In this document: one piece after another, positions 1 to 19,228 of the stretch
Layout of the letters: each line of letters opens with the position of its first letter
Numbering within the stretch: the stretch's first letter is position 1
Assembly: GCF_040939455.1 (NCBI RefSeq)
Contig: NC_134117.1
Coordinates: 67,416,501 to 67,480,500, forward strand
DNA from: Microcebus murinus
Lineage: Eukaryota > Chordata > Mammalia > Primates > Cheirogaleidae
Length of the DNA stretch: 64,000 nt
Direction: 5' to 3'
Notes under the pieces: generated by a model
What the model saw: the letters and a program-made list of their open reading frames with translations, nothing else
Told to the model about the DNA's origin: nothing
Databases searched by the model: none
Made by a program: the position numbers and the translations under genes

Positions 1-1200
1 TCTTCGTTAGTCTGGCCAAAGGTGTGTCAATTTTGTTTATTTTTTCAAAGAACCAACTTTTTGTTTTATTAATCTTCCGTATAGTTTCCCTGTTGTCAAT
101 TTCATTTAGTTCTGATTTGATCTTAATGATTTCACTTCTTCTGATGGGTTTGGGGTTGGTTTGTTCTCCTTTTCAAGCTCTTTGAGATGACTCATTAGGT
201 TGTCTATTTGTGATCTTTTTGACTTTTGGATATAGGCATTTATGGAAATAAACTTTCCTCTCAGGACAGCTTTAGCTTTGTCCCACAGGTTTTGGTAACT
301 TGTGTCTCCTTTGTCATTTAGTTCAAAGAATCTTTTGATTTCCATCTTGATTTCCTCATTTATGAAGTGATCATTCAGCAGAAGGTTGTTTAGTTTCCAT
401 GATTTTGTGTAGAAATGAGGACTCCTGTTAGGATTGATTTCTACATTTAATCCATTGTGGTCTGAAAAGATACATGGTATAATTTCTATTTTTTTAAACT
501 GTTTGAGATGTGCTTTGTGTCCTAGGATATGGTCAATCTTAGAGAATGACCCATGAGCTGATGAGAAGAACATATATTCAGTGGTTTTGGGGTAGAATGT
601 CCTGTAAATGTCAGTCAGGCCCATTTGTTCTAGGGTTCTGTTTAAATCCATTATTTCTTTGTTGATTTTCTGTTTGGAGGATCTGTCCTGTGCTGTCAGT
701 GGGGTGTTAAAATCTCCAACTATAATGGTGTTGTTGTTTATCCATTTGTTTTGATCAAGTATAGTTTGCTTTATGAATCTGGGTGCACCAAGGTTGGGTG
801 CATATATATTTAGAATTGTTATGTCTTCTTGTTGGATTGTACCCTTAACCATTATATAGTGACCTCCTTTGTCTTTTATTACTTTTGTTGATTTAAAAAC
901 TAAGTTATCTGTAATCAGCACCGCCATGTCAGCTTTCTTTTGGCTTCTCTTTGCTTGAAATGTTGTTCTCCACCTCTTTACCTTAACTCTAATTGCATCC
1001 TTTCAGGTTAGATGTGTTTCCTGAAGGCAGCAGATACTTGGATTGTGTTTTTTTATCCATTTGGCCAGCCTATGTCTGTTGAGTGGGGAGTTCAAGCCAT
1101 TCACATTTATTGAGATAACTGATAGGTGGGGCAGATTTCTGTTCATTATGTTGATTATGTTGGGTTGAACTTTGTTGCTTTGTTTTCTCTCTTGAGTCAT
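1..1200 (-). pseudogene. L1 ORF2 remnant, endonuclease part (copy A)
   Basis: ORF2 encodes the L1 endonuclease and reverse transcriptase. Only the N-terminal part is in the window. The start region is at 1003-1200 and includes the run VISINVNGLNSPLNRHRL, typical of the endonuclease N-terminus. A stop after QETHLT and a frame change separate it from 106-927, which carries the rest of the endonuclease: the GDFNTPL catalytic-site motif, [10 protein letters not shown], and a degenerate SDHNGLN near the end. The frame breaks again near 106. The order of motifs is that of an apurinic/apyrimidinic-type L1 endonuclease. This is a dead copy. Confidence 0.9.
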
Positions 1201-1244
1201 TGTGGTATCTGGGCTTTGATCTTTAGCTTTGGGTAGATTTACAT

Positions 1245-2253
1245 TGGTGAGTGTTTATTGTGCTGATCCTTGGGTAACAATGTTATGAGTACTTCTTGAA
1301 GGGATGGTCTTGTCTTGGTGAATTCCCTCAGTCTTGCTTATCTGGGAATATCTTGATTTCTCCTTCATATACTAAACTTAGTTTTGCAGGGAAGAAGATT
1401 CTAGGCTGGGCATTGTTTTATTTCAGAAGAGTGAGAATGGGGCCCCAGTCTCTCCTTGCTTGTAGAGTCTCAGTATAGAAGTCTGGTGTTATTCGGATTG
1501 GCTCTCCTTTGTATGTTACTTGCTTCTTTCATCTTACAGCTCTTAGAAGGGCCTCTTTAGTTGATATTTTAGTCAGTCTGATGATTGCATGTCGTGAAGT
1601 CTTCCCATTTGCATTGAATCTCTCAGGGGTCCTCTGAGCTTCTTGAACTTGTATCTGGAGATTTTTAGCAAGCCCTGGGAAATTTTCCTCTATTATATCT
1701 TCAAATAGCTTGTCCAACCCTTGGGTGTTTTCTTCTTCCCCTTCTGGTAGTAACTCTATGACCCTCACATTAGGTTGCTTCACATAATCCCATATCTCTT
1801 GTAGGCTTTGCTCTTTCCTCTTGTTTCTCTGCTCTATCTCTGTGACTGATTTATTTAATTGGAAGGTGTTATCTTCAATCTCTGAGATTCTTTCTTGTGT
1901 TTGATCCACCCTGTTCTTGAGGCCTTCCACTGTATTTTGTAGTTCCCTGAATTGATTCTTCATTTCCAGGAGTTTGGTTAAACTTTTCTTCATTGTGTCA
2001 ATTTCTTTAGTGAACCTTGTTCCAGGTCCTGTAGGCTTTTTGTGGTTTCTTTGTGTTGGTTATGGAGTTGTTTTTGCAGGTCGTTGAATTTTCTTATGAT
2101 CCACATTCGAAATTCCTCTTCTGTCATTTTGGTTGCCTGATTTTGGTTGGTGTCCATTTCTAAGGGGCTGGTGCTTCTCTTTGTGGGTGTGGTTTCCATT
2201 TGGTTCTTCATATTTCTGGAGTTCCTTTGCTGATTTCTTCTCATGTCGATCAA
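1245..2253 (-). pseudogene. L1 ORF1 remnant (copy A)
   Basis: ORF1 encodes the L1 RNA-binding chaperone, an N-terminal region, coiled coil, RRM and C-terminal domain. The N-terminal piece (1990-2253) contains EEFRMWIIRKFNDLQ. The central coiled coil (1529-1993) has heptad-like spacing in ELQNTVEGLKNRVDQTQERI and runs into the RRM (NVRVIELLPEGEEENTQGL). A small deletion near 1990 shifts the frame between the two pieces, a stop follows LLRAVR near 1529, and the C-terminal domain continues in pieces to about 1245. ORF1 of the sister copies is about 330 codons, so most of the gene is present but broken at least twice. Confidence 0.9.
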
Positions 2254-3774
2254 TTGTTGCTTCTTTCCTTTAGGTTTTCGTTTGGGTATTCACATGCCTT
2301 GTTTAGTTTCTGAGCCGGGAGGTGGTGTCTGTGGGTGAGATTCGACCACTCCCTGTATGATGAGTCAGTCAGTAGGTGCCATGAAAAGGGTGTGCAGAAT
2401 GTCCTCCCTGTCAGTAGGTGGTGCTTGCTTGGAGGAACAGGCTACACTGTTGTTTTTGTGTCCTGTAACCAACTCTTGTTCCTCTAGAGAGGCACTCTAG
2501 TTCCTCAGGTGGTGAGTGGGGCCCTGGGACTTCCAGGTGTGTCCTTTTCTCCCCTTTAGTGAGGGCTGGTCTGGGAGAGAGTCTGGGTGGAGCTGGGTTT
2601 GGTAAGCCTGCCCTCAGGCACCACCAATGCCATTTTCAGGGGTCAAAGTTCTGTTTTCTGCCTCCAGGCAAAGTTGCCAAGGAGGGGCTGGAATGGCCCC
2701 ACTCAGTCAGAGAGTTGCCTGTGGGGTGGGGCTGTCTGAGACCCGCAGTCTGGAGCGGGCCTCGCTTCTCTCCACCCTCCCCAACTCCAAGGCTACTCCT
2801 GGGCCTCTGCCAGCAGGCCAGACCTCATGCCACTGGGCCTCCCCTGCCTGTGATGCCGGGGGGGAGGTTCCCTGCGCAGGAATGCCGCCTGGGCTGGGCG
2901 CACGGCCTCCCTTTGGGAGGAGGGTTGCCCTCTAGGACACTGATCTGCCCCTGAAGGCACACACACCTCAGTAGGCTGTTTACGTATATCCCTTCTATGC
3001 CCCAGGTAATGGGAGACCTACGTGCATGGGATCTGGTCTGCAGGTCTGACCTCTGGGCCCCAGAGTTCAAACTATATCCCCACCAGGGAGAGCAGTGCCA
3101 GTCCCCACAGAGAGTCCAAGCTGGGTCTATGTCTCTCAGCCTCAGGGTCTTCCCCGTTCTCCTGGGATCACCGTGCTAGCAGCACCTGGGAGGGCTGGCG
3201 GGTAGGGAGCTCACAGTCTGAGTTCCCCTCAGTCAGCTGTAGGGCCCCAAAAGGGAAGGTCCTGTTCCCTGAAGGTTCCTCTGGCTGGTGGTTATACTGT
3301 TTCTCTGGGAAGCCGCAGGTAGGGTCGGGGGAGGGGAGAATGAGGCAATATGGCGCCTGCCACTGGCTAGGGTCTGTGCACAGGGAAGTGCCCTGTTGGA
3401 GTTGGGAGCCTGGTGCCGCATCCGCTACAGGCTTACCGCTCACGGGCGGTGGCCGTCTCTGAGAAGGTGTCCGCAGGTCTCTCCACCTGCTGGGGAGCCC
3501 ACCAGCTGTCCCACATGCAAGGGAGGGGAGAGTTAACTGCTTCACCTACCCTTGCCACTGGTCCCCAGGCTGCTCCGGAGGTCTCTGCTTCCAGTTCTCC
3601 TTCGCAATCTCCTCCCGTGGAGTCTTCCTCGGTCTCAGGTACCCCTCCTTCCGACCCTTATCCGCTGTATGCTCGTCTTCTTGCTTCTTTCTTCTAATTT
3701 CTGCTAGAATCTGTGTTGTCTGCAGAGACACTCTGTCTGGCAGTGTTTCTCCTCCGCCATCTTGCTTCTCCTCC
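2254..3774 (-). promoter_or_regulatory. L1 5' UTR / internal promoter (copy A)
   Basis: About 1.5 kb of GC-rich sequence between the ORF1 start and the L1 5' end, matching the same segment of the two other long L1s. In L1 elements this region carries the internal RNA polymerase II promoter. The AAGATGGCGG stretch close to the 5' end fits the YY1 site that sets L1 start-site position. Several ORFs of 60-146 codons occur here in all frames, but they are by-products of high GC. Confidence 0.75.
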
Positions 3775-3775
3775 T

Positions 3776-4015
3776 AAATCTATATCTATAACCAGTGAAG
3801 CCAGAATGGTGGTTACATTTAGGGCAAAAGGAAAGGATTAGGGTTACAAAGGAGCATAGGGAAGACATTTGGCGTGTTAACAATGCCTTATTTTTTTTAA
3901 CCAGGGTGATAGGTACATAGGCTCCTACTATTCATAATATGATATATGTGTGTTTTATGTGCGTTTCAGTAACTCCGTTATAGTTTACAAGTTTAAGGGG
4001 GGAAAGGAGAACCTC
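3776..4015 (+). repeat. Old L1 3'-UTR-like fragment
   Basis: The stretch has the wording of an ancient L1 3' UTR on the plus strand: GGTGGTTACATTTAGGG, then a purine-rich middle, then an A/T-rich tail describing CATAATATGATATATGTG. It lies directly beyond the 5' end of L1 copy A. I assign it from overall likeness only; subfamily is unknown. Confidence 0.4.
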
Positions 4016-4061
4016 CACGAGTCCCCAGCTCATTGGGCAGCGTGCGGCTGTGGGCCCGGCG

Positions 4062-4101
4062 CACTCGCTCCTGGACGGCCACACTCGCTCCTGGACGGCC
4101 A
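4062..4101. repeat. Perfect 20-bp tandem duplication
   Basis: The 20-bp unit CACTCGCTCCTGGACGGCCA occurs twice back to back without a mismatch. It sits at the GC-rich start of the L2 region. The identity of the two units implies a recent local duplication. Confidence 0.9.
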
Positions 4102-4179
4102 CGGTCTGCAGCGCAAGGGCAAGGCCGTGTCCCGCAGTACCCCTCTCCCGCACCTGCGTCTACCTCTCTGCAGGACCTG

Positions 4180-5729
<1,550 letters not shown>

Positions 5730-5750
<21 letters not shown>

Positions 5751-6400
5751 CGAGCTGCGCTGCGCACTAAGGCGGCAGGGCGAGGATTTGCACCCCGTGT
5801 CTGACAGGGACCCTGCCGAGACCCACCTGGTCACCTGAGCAAACGGAAAGGGGCGGGGCTTCCAGCACTGGCTTCTGGCCCCCGCGTCCTGGGCGTTGGG
5901 ACTCGCTTAATTCCCGGCGCGGGGAACGCCCGCCGAGTGGCCAGGCTCCGCAGCTCCGGGTCTCTTCTCCGGGCCGGGCGGCGCCAGGCCCTGCCCGCTG
6001 GAGGGACCAGAGGCCACAGCGTCGCCGCCGCCAGGGGGCGACAGAGCCCGCCGGGCGCCCCGGTGCGGGCGCCGGAGGTCCCCGCCCGCCCGGCCCGCGC
6101 GCTTCCCGGCCGACCGACGGCGCCCGCTACCCGGCCGAGCGTCGGGGAGGAACGCGGGCCCAGGGCGAAGCGCCCCGGCGTTTGAGCTGAAGCTGAGGAT
6201 CGAGTTACCGCCGGGCAGAGCGCGGGCGTCGCGGGGCCGAGCCGCGGAAGGGCGGGCAGAGGCCCGGATTCCAGGCTGGATTGGGGAGCACCGCCAGGCG
6301 GGCTGCCTGGAGGAGGAGGGCTCGCGGCCCGGCGGCGGCGGAGTTGGGCTTTTCCCCAAGGTGCCGCTGATATTTTTAATTGTTGGCCAGCAGAGTAGCA
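5730..6400. promoter_or_regulatory. CpG island (left)
   Basis: A dense CpG stretch with GC-box-like GGGGCGGGGC near 5850 and many CGCC/GCGG runs, peaking between 5900 and 6340. No TATA box is evident. It fits an unmethylated vertebrate promoter. The nearest plausible product is the ORF starting at 6571 on the plus strand, but transcription could also run the other way. I could not assign a known gene. Confidence 0.75.
6028..6041 (+). promoter_or_regulatory. CTCF-like binding motif
   Basis: CCGCCAGGGGGCGA matches the published CTCF core CCRSYAGRKGGCRS at 13 of 14 positions, in forward orientation on the plus strand, in the centre of the CpG island. Motif presence is direct; occupancy is inferred. 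Confidence 0.6.
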
Positions 6401-6570
6401 GGGTCGGATTCGTCTCTTAAAATCTCCCTCTTGGATGGGAGAGAGACAGAAGCAAAGAGCAGGAAGCAGGGTCGGCGCCAGGATGGCCGGGACAGACGGG
6501 GTGGAGGGTCAGCTACTTTGGAGTTAGCATAGACGGACTGTGGGGGGCCACTTGCACGGGAGGAGAGACA

Positions 6571-6984
6571 ATGGCCGGGCTGCTGGCTCGAGCAGCTGGG
6601 GCAGGGGCAGGCGCTTCCCGAAGGTGGTTTGGGCCCGTTAACCCCGCCACTTGTGAGACCCGGGCAGATCTGATCCCGTTTCACACTCAAGTCAGGGAGA
6701 AACCGCTTAAGAGGGAACGTCCAGTGAAGCTGCCCGTAGAGGATCTTAGTCCAGATGACAAAAAGGCTGTTGTGCCGCGTGAAGCTGCACTCTGCCTAGG
6801 CTGCGGCCGGGCCTGGACAGAATGTCCCAGCCAGCCTCAGTCCTGGGAGGAGGTATTTAAGGACAGGAACATAAAGGCAGCAGCAAGTGAGCTTGTCAAG
6901 TGTATCCGAGTGGCATGCGTCATCTGCCTGCCTGTCCCTGCTGCCCTGTGTGCCCAGCCATGGAGCCAGGTGTTGTTTCTGTAA
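6571..6984 (+). CDS. Uncharacterised ORF or first exon downstream of CpG island
   Basis: A 137-codon ORF with a strong start context (A at -3, G at +4) about 170 bp beyond the CpG island. The first 18 residues (MAGLLARAAGAGAGASRR) are Arg/Ala-rich and lack acidic residues, as in a mitochondrial presequence. Residues 30-70 are charged and basic (VREKPLKRERPVKLPVEDL). From about residue 75 the composition looks less like protein. Possible splice donors lie inside it: GGAG/GTATTT at 6852/6853 and CAA/GTGAGC at 6886/6887. The real coding part may therefore end there with the rest intronic. A MIR repeat begins soon after the stop. I do not recognise the family; it could also be a chance ORF. Confidence 0.35.
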   Translation: MAGLLARAAGAGAGASRRWFGPVNPATCETRADLIPFHTQVREKPLKRERPVKLPVEDLSPDDKKAVVPREAALCLGCGRAWTECPSQPQSWEEVFKDRNIKAAASELVKCIRVACVICLPVPAALCAQPWSQVLFL

Positions 6985-7004
6985 AGACAGCAGGTCTTGC
7001 TGCA

Positions 7005-7180
7005 GCCAGCACTATGGTTAGGAGTCTGCACTGAGGGCTTTGCAATGCCACCTCCTCCTGCTACTTGCATGGCCTTGGGCAAGTTTCCGTGTCTCTGCTT
7101 TCCTTATCTGTAAAATGGGAATAATAGTATCTGTGTCCGGAATTGTGGGGAGGCACTCACCACATTATAAAGGGTTTGCT
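7005..7180 (+). repeat. MIR SINE
   Basis: Contains the MIR core and tail wording on the plus strand: GGCCTTGGGCAAGTTTCC followed by CTGTAAAATGGGAATAATAG. This is an old mammalian tRNA-derived SINE. Confidence 0.8.
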
Positions 7181-8674
7181 ATTTGATTAGGGGGAGGAAC
7201 CACTAGTCTATGGGGGCAGCAGGTCCCTTGGACCAGCTCGAACTGCAGCCACCAGATTTCTGAGTAGCATGTTCTGCTCTTCCCATGCCAGATGGAGCTG
7301 TCACACTGGCAGCTGGCGCTCAGCAGAGGGGTCGGGCTGGGAGGCAAACGTGGCGCCCTTGTGGGAAACAGTCTTGGTGCCTTGGGAGTGGAGGCGGCAT
7401 GAGGGACCTGGGAGCTTGAAGAACACCAGTGCCCTTGCCCCTCCCCTGGGTTGGAACACAGTCGGCCTGGGCATCAGCATCTTACAGAGCCTCCCGGTGA
7501 CTCTGGCGCGAGGCTGGGGTCGAGACCCTCCAGTCTAGGGGGAAGGCAGAGGGAGAAGAGGGCAGGAGTCGCCTCAGAGGCCAGCTGAGGAGGAGCGAGC
7601 CGGGAGACAGACCACGGGTTCCCAAGGTAGGAGCCAAGCCTGGAGCTGCGCAGTCAGGGAAGACTGGGCCAGGACTGTGGAAGTGAGATGTGGTGATTCT
7701 TCATGGCCCAGAGGTCCCTGGGGACCTGAGGAGACAGGCCTCTGGTGAGATAGTAGAGGCACCCAGCGAACAGGCAGGGAGAGCGCTGGTGGTTGGAGGG
7801 AGTGGTGGGGCCCCAGAGGTTTGTTTTGGGGTTTTTAGGGCAGGGCCTCCTGGGCACGTTGTGAGGCTGGGGGAGCCTCTGGGAAAGGGAGGGGGAGAGG
7901 GGAGAGGGAGCAGGCGTGGAGCAGGCCACTGAGAACAGGAGAAGATGCCCCCCAACCCAAGCCCTGGAAGAGAGGGGAGGTGGCGGCCAGAGGTGCTCAC
8001 ACACATGGGACGAGTGGCTCCACGGTGGCTTCTTGGTCCTGCCAAGACCAGAGTCAGGGGTCTAGGGTAAAAGAGGGGGAACTGATGGAAGGAAAGGGGA
8101 AGTGCCCTAAAGGCAGCAGGGAGGACAGACTTCATTTCTCCTTGGAGACAGGGCACAGGCTGTTGGTGGGGAGAGGAAACAGCACCCCCCATGCTGGAGG
8201 GGGCGGGGCCCAGGCCAGCCTAGTGTGTCAAGGCATGGGGCAGGATGCTCAGAGGAGAACGTGGAGGGAGGGAGTTTGAGCCTTTGGGGGGCCCTGGAAG
8301 GGAAGAGGAGGGAGGGGAGGCTGGTGGCAGGGCAAGGGGGGAGCAGGGGCAGGTGGGAAGACAGGGCAGCCCGGGACTGTGCCATTGGGCACGTATCATC
8401 GCTGCAGCTGGGCAGTGACAATGCAGCCCACCTGCCCCCAAACCTGGCCAACTCCAGCCTCCAGCACCGCCTGCCAGGCCCAGCCAAGCACTCCCTTCCT
8501 CCTGGAAGTCTTTCCACACCCTCCTAGAAGAGTTTAGGTTCTCCTCCTGGTGTCCCCCATAACCTGAGCCCACCTCAGGTAGAGCCCTGTGAAATCTTCC
8601 CACTGAATCACCATCCTGCAGCCCAGGTCAACATGGCCTAGCGGGGCTGGGATGGGTGGATGAATGATGCTTAA
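7181..8674. other. Gene-less purine-rich stretch
   Basis: About 1.5 kb with long G/A-rich runs on the plus strand (for example 7850-7920 and 8260-8345). ORFs of 60-163 codons occur on both strands because stop codons are rare in such composition. None shows a recognisable domain. A GGGGCGGGGCC box lies near 8200. I see no gene. Confidence 0.5.
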
Positions 8675-8688
8675 GAAATAATATTTGA

Positions 8689-13060
<4,372 letters not shown>

Positions 13061-14455
13061 TGACACTAAGAACTGATAAGAGGCTTTTTCACTTTTGTAT
13101 CCTGGGTGGCTAAAGCATTCCCTGACATTTTAGCTAGAATTTTACATCATTTTCATAAGGAGATGGATTTTGATTTAGGGGACTATCTTTGTGGAACCAG
13201 CTTTACTCAGGAGCCCTGTGTTGAGGAGCAGTTAGGGCCTTGTTCCAGGCTGGCAAAAATTATATTATCTTGAAGACCCAGAGTTTTGCCTGTGAATTAT
13301 TTTAGCCTTTACTTCCCCCCAGCCAGTGGGGAGGCCCCAGCAGATGTTTTAGGGTTCCTCTCAATGCAAAAGCCCTTCTCTCCTCCACACAGAGGGACTG
13401 CTCCCTGCAAATATGGCAGCCCTCTGTGTGGCTCTCCACTTGACTTCATCTCCTCTGCTTTCTGGAACCACACCGGATCCAGGGAAGATTCTGCCCACAG
13501 TCTGGGCTCCTTATTGCTACCTGTGCAGGAGAATCTGCGCCTCAGAGTGTGCCCCTTGCCCTGAAGCTGCTGCTCTGCCAGCTCTGCGGTCCCTGCGAGG
13601 CTGTCTCCACTGTCTCCTTCTGACCCGGTCCCCACTGCCTTTGCCGGTCTTCTCACCTAATTTTTGTAGGTCAGAATTTTAGCTGCTTCCTAGTCCAACA
13701 TATGCAGTCTGTGTTTCTGTTTCTCGTTCCCCTTGTTGTTCTTAGGAGACTCCAGGGGGAAAGGAGGCTGAGTGTGATCTTATTCCTCATCTTAAGCCTG
13801 GGAGCCTCCGTGCACTGGGCGCAAGCCCGCCAGCTTCTCTGTCATGGGGCATCACTGAGGGACTGTGCTGCACCTGGGTGGTGGCAGTGGATCCCTACAG
13901 TGGCTTTATGTTTGCTTCTTTCAGATGCCCCAGAAACATCACCAGACTTGGCAAAATTTACAGTAAATTCTTGAGTGTTTTCAAAGCCAAATTTTGATCC
14001 CAAACCTTATAAAATTATAGGACCTAGGAATTTTTTCCCCCTCAAAAGAGTCTTTTTCTTCTTTTCCCAGAGCACAGACAATAAAGCCTTCTTGGAATGT
14101 AAAATATTTTCTAGTCCACTTTCTATTAGGTGTATAGTGCTCCCAGGGACCTGGCTTTATGTGTGTACCTCCATCCCTAATCCCTACCTCCTCTCCTGTC
14201 ACAGGAAGGCAGTGAACTCCATGGCAGTCACTTTATGCACCAATAGCAGGACCCCCGCCCTGGCAGTGCAGGGCTAGATCACAGGCATGCACCTGGCTTT
14301 CCATGCCCTCTTCACTCAGAACCTTTGCCTTGTTCTCCTCTTAGCTTAGCCAGGCCATCACATCTGGGTGTTTGTAGCATGAGGGTGTTGAGACTGCCTG
14401 GCCTGGACCAGGCGCTATTGAGTCCCTAGCAGGTGCCAATCTCCCTGGTTAACAA
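13061..14455. other. Gene-less stretch
   Basis: Mixed-composition sequence with several overlapping ORFs of 70-115 codons on both strands between 13286 and 14277. None carries a motif I recognise and none has a clear promoter or splice context. Much of it may be old LINE material. Confidence 0.35.
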
Positions 14456-14462
14456 CAAGAGC

Positions 14463-14795
<333 letters not shown>

Positions 14796-14879
14796 AGAGT
14801 CAGGCAGGGCTTTGCACAGACCGCAGTCTCTGATGTCACTTTGGTTTTGAGTAGTTATTTGCTAATGTCTTCTATACAC

Positions 14880-16075
14880 ATACTAATTCTAAATATCCTT
14901 TTAAAACAATCAATTTAAAACAAACAATTTAAAAATGAGCAAAAGACCTGAATAATAGACATTTTTCAAAAGAAGATACACAAATGGCCTACAGGTATAT
15001 GAAAAAATGCTCTACATCACTAATCATCAAGGAAATGCAAATCAGAACAAGAAGATATCATCTCACCCCAGTTAAAATGGCTTTTATCAGAAAGATAAAA
15101 ATAACGAATTTTGGCACTTTTGCTATGACAAGGAGTCCGGTCATCTGGGACATATGTATCTTGCTCTGTAAACCTATATCTAGCTCTTGCTCTATAATCC
15201 TATCTTGCTCCCCCTCAATAAATTTCACCTTGTGCTCGCCTTAAAAAAAACAGAATTCTAGTGAGGATGCGGAGAAAGGGGAACACTCATACACTGTTGG
15301 CGGGATGTAAAGTAGTACAGCCTCTGTGGAAAACAGTAGGGAGCTTACTCAAAAAACTAAAAATAAAACTACCATATGATCCAGCAATCCCACTACTGGA
15401 TATATATACCCAATGGAAATGAAATCAGTATGTCAAAGAGATACCTACACTCCCACGTTTCCTGCAGTACTATTCACAATAGCCAAGATATGCAACCAAG
15501 CTAAGTGTCCATCAGCAGTGGAATGGATAAAGAAAATTTAATATGTACACACAATAGAATATTATTCAGCCATAAAAAAGAATGAAATCCTGTCATTTGC
15601 AGCAATATAGATGGAACTAGAGGTCATTATGTTAAATGAAATAAACCAGGCACAGGAAGGCAAATATTGCATGTTCTCACTCATATGTGGAAGCTGAAAA
15701 AGTGGATCTCATGGAGGTAGAGAGTAGAACAATACATACCAGAGGCTGGGAAGGGTGGTGGGGAGGGTAGATGATGAGAAGTTGGTGAAGGGTACAAAAC
15801 TGCAGTTACATAAAAGGAAGAAGTTCTAGTGTTTGATAGTACAGTAGGGTGACTATAGTTAACAGTAACTTAGTGTATATTTTTAAATATCCAGAAGAGA
15901 ATTGGAATGTTTCCAACACAAAGGACAAATGTTTGAAGTGATAGCTATCCCAATTACCCTGATTTGATCCTTACATATTGTATGCTTGTATCAAAATATT
16001 ACATGTACCCCCAAAATATGTACAACTATAATATGTCGATAAAAATAAATAAAATAAAGTATCCCTTTTAAAATA
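14880..16075 (+). repeat. LINE-1 3' end, split by a small insertion
   Basis: Plus-strand L1 with the ORF2 C-terminal region ([15 protein letters not shown] near 15000), the usual CCATATGATCCAGCAATCCC near 15373, and an L1 3' UTR running to TAAAATAAA near 16060. A foreign segment of about 140 bp interrupts it at 15111-15252. It is an older copy than the three long L1s and has many stops. Confidence 0.9.
15111..15252 (+). mobile_element. Small polyadenylated retro-insertion, LTR-like
   Basis: This segment is absent from L1 sequence on either side. It ends CTCAATAAATTTCACC, then about 18 bases, then eight A. That is an AATAAA signal (15217-15222) at the normal distance from a poly(A) tail. The pyrimidine-rich text before the signal resembles the R region of a retroviral LTR. 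GAATT occurs at both edges (15106-15110 and 15253-15257) as a possible short target duplication. It looks like an LTR-terminated transcript fragment inserted by L1 machinery. Confidence 0.55.
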
Positions 16076-16714
16076 AATTTAATCTAGGCAGATGGCAGTG
16101 GTGGCAAAACCATAGTCTATGCTTTCTGGATCCCCATATAAACACAGGGCAGCAAGGTATTAAAGCCAAATCTCATGGACAATATTTGCTGCAAAACTAA
16201 GTGCCAAAGAATCCCCCTGCCACTCTAGAATACAAGTGGGTGGGCAACAGCAACGAGACCTGCACGGTAACAGCCTGAGAGTAGGGTCAAGCCAAAGGAA
16301 CACGCTCCCTGGGCGCCTTGGGCCCTGCGCATGCCCAGTGCAGGAGCGGAGTGAGGACCGGAAGAGCGCGGGGCAGGGGCCCAGTGAGGACCAGCCGGAG
16401 TACGAGTCCCGGGAGGGCTTGGTGCTCTCCGCCATCGAGGGAGGCCGGGGTCTGCGATGGCATCTGAAGGTCTGTGAATTCTCACACTGACCTGCCAGGG
16501 TTCCTTTCCCAGACTGCACCCAAAACTGGACAGCTAGGAGCGGAATCAAAGTTGAGCGACAAAGAGCAATAAAGACAAAGGAGACAGAAGCTCCAACTCA
16601 GGGCGAGGACCAGGGTGAGGCAGGTGAGGAGAGACAGTCTCTGGCCTCGAAAATGTCAGGGGGCACCAAAGAATTCAGGTATGGAGATAAATGAGATTTT
16701 AATGCGATAATTTT
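16076..16714. other. Unidentified CpG-containing segment
   Basis: A locally GC-rich block (16290-16470) inside A/T-rich surroundings, with a NRF1-like TGCGCATGCC (16326-16335) and an ETS-like ACCGGAAG (16357-16364). An 84-codon plus-strand ORF (16236-16490) covers it but has no recognisable domain. An A-rich GAGCAATAAAGACAAAGG follows near 16560. It could be a small promoter, an LTR, or a retrocopy 5' end. Confidence 0.35.
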
Positions 16715-16722
16715 TAAACCAA

Positions 16723-18485
<1,763 letters not shown>

Positions 18486-18495
18486 CTAAACCAAT

Positions 18496-19225
<730 letters not shown>

Positions 19226-19228
19226 TAT

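Larger units (their letters stand above)
1..3774 (-). mobile_element. LINE-1 copy A, 5' half (cut by window edge)
   Basis: Read on the minus strand this is the front of a long L1: a GC-rich 5' UTR (about 2254-3774), then ORF1, then the first third of ORF2 running off the window at position 1. It matches the other two long L1 copies in the window (26961-33748 and 40495-47108) segment by segment. Its 5' end is marked by an AAGATGGCGG motif (minus strand, near 3757-3768), the YY1-type site expected just inside an intact L1 5' end. Both ORFs are broken, so the copy is not coding-competent. The 3' end and target-site duplication cannot be judged. Confidence 0.95.

Noticed and set aside
2559..3697. 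ORFs of 60-146 codons in L1 5' UTRs (also 27118-28121 and 45961-47032)
   Set aside because: They fall in the GC-rich untranslated leader of L1 copies, overlap in both strands and do not match ORF1 or ORF2.
7701..8603. ORFs up to 163 codons on the minus strand in the purine-rich stretch
   Set aside because: Overlapping open frames in biased sequence, low-complexity Pro/Ser/Leu translations, no splice or promoter context.
13286..13974. Cluster of 89-115-codon ORFs as a possible small gene
   Set aside because: Overlapping frames on both strands, no recognisable motif, and no CpG island or splice structure nearby.
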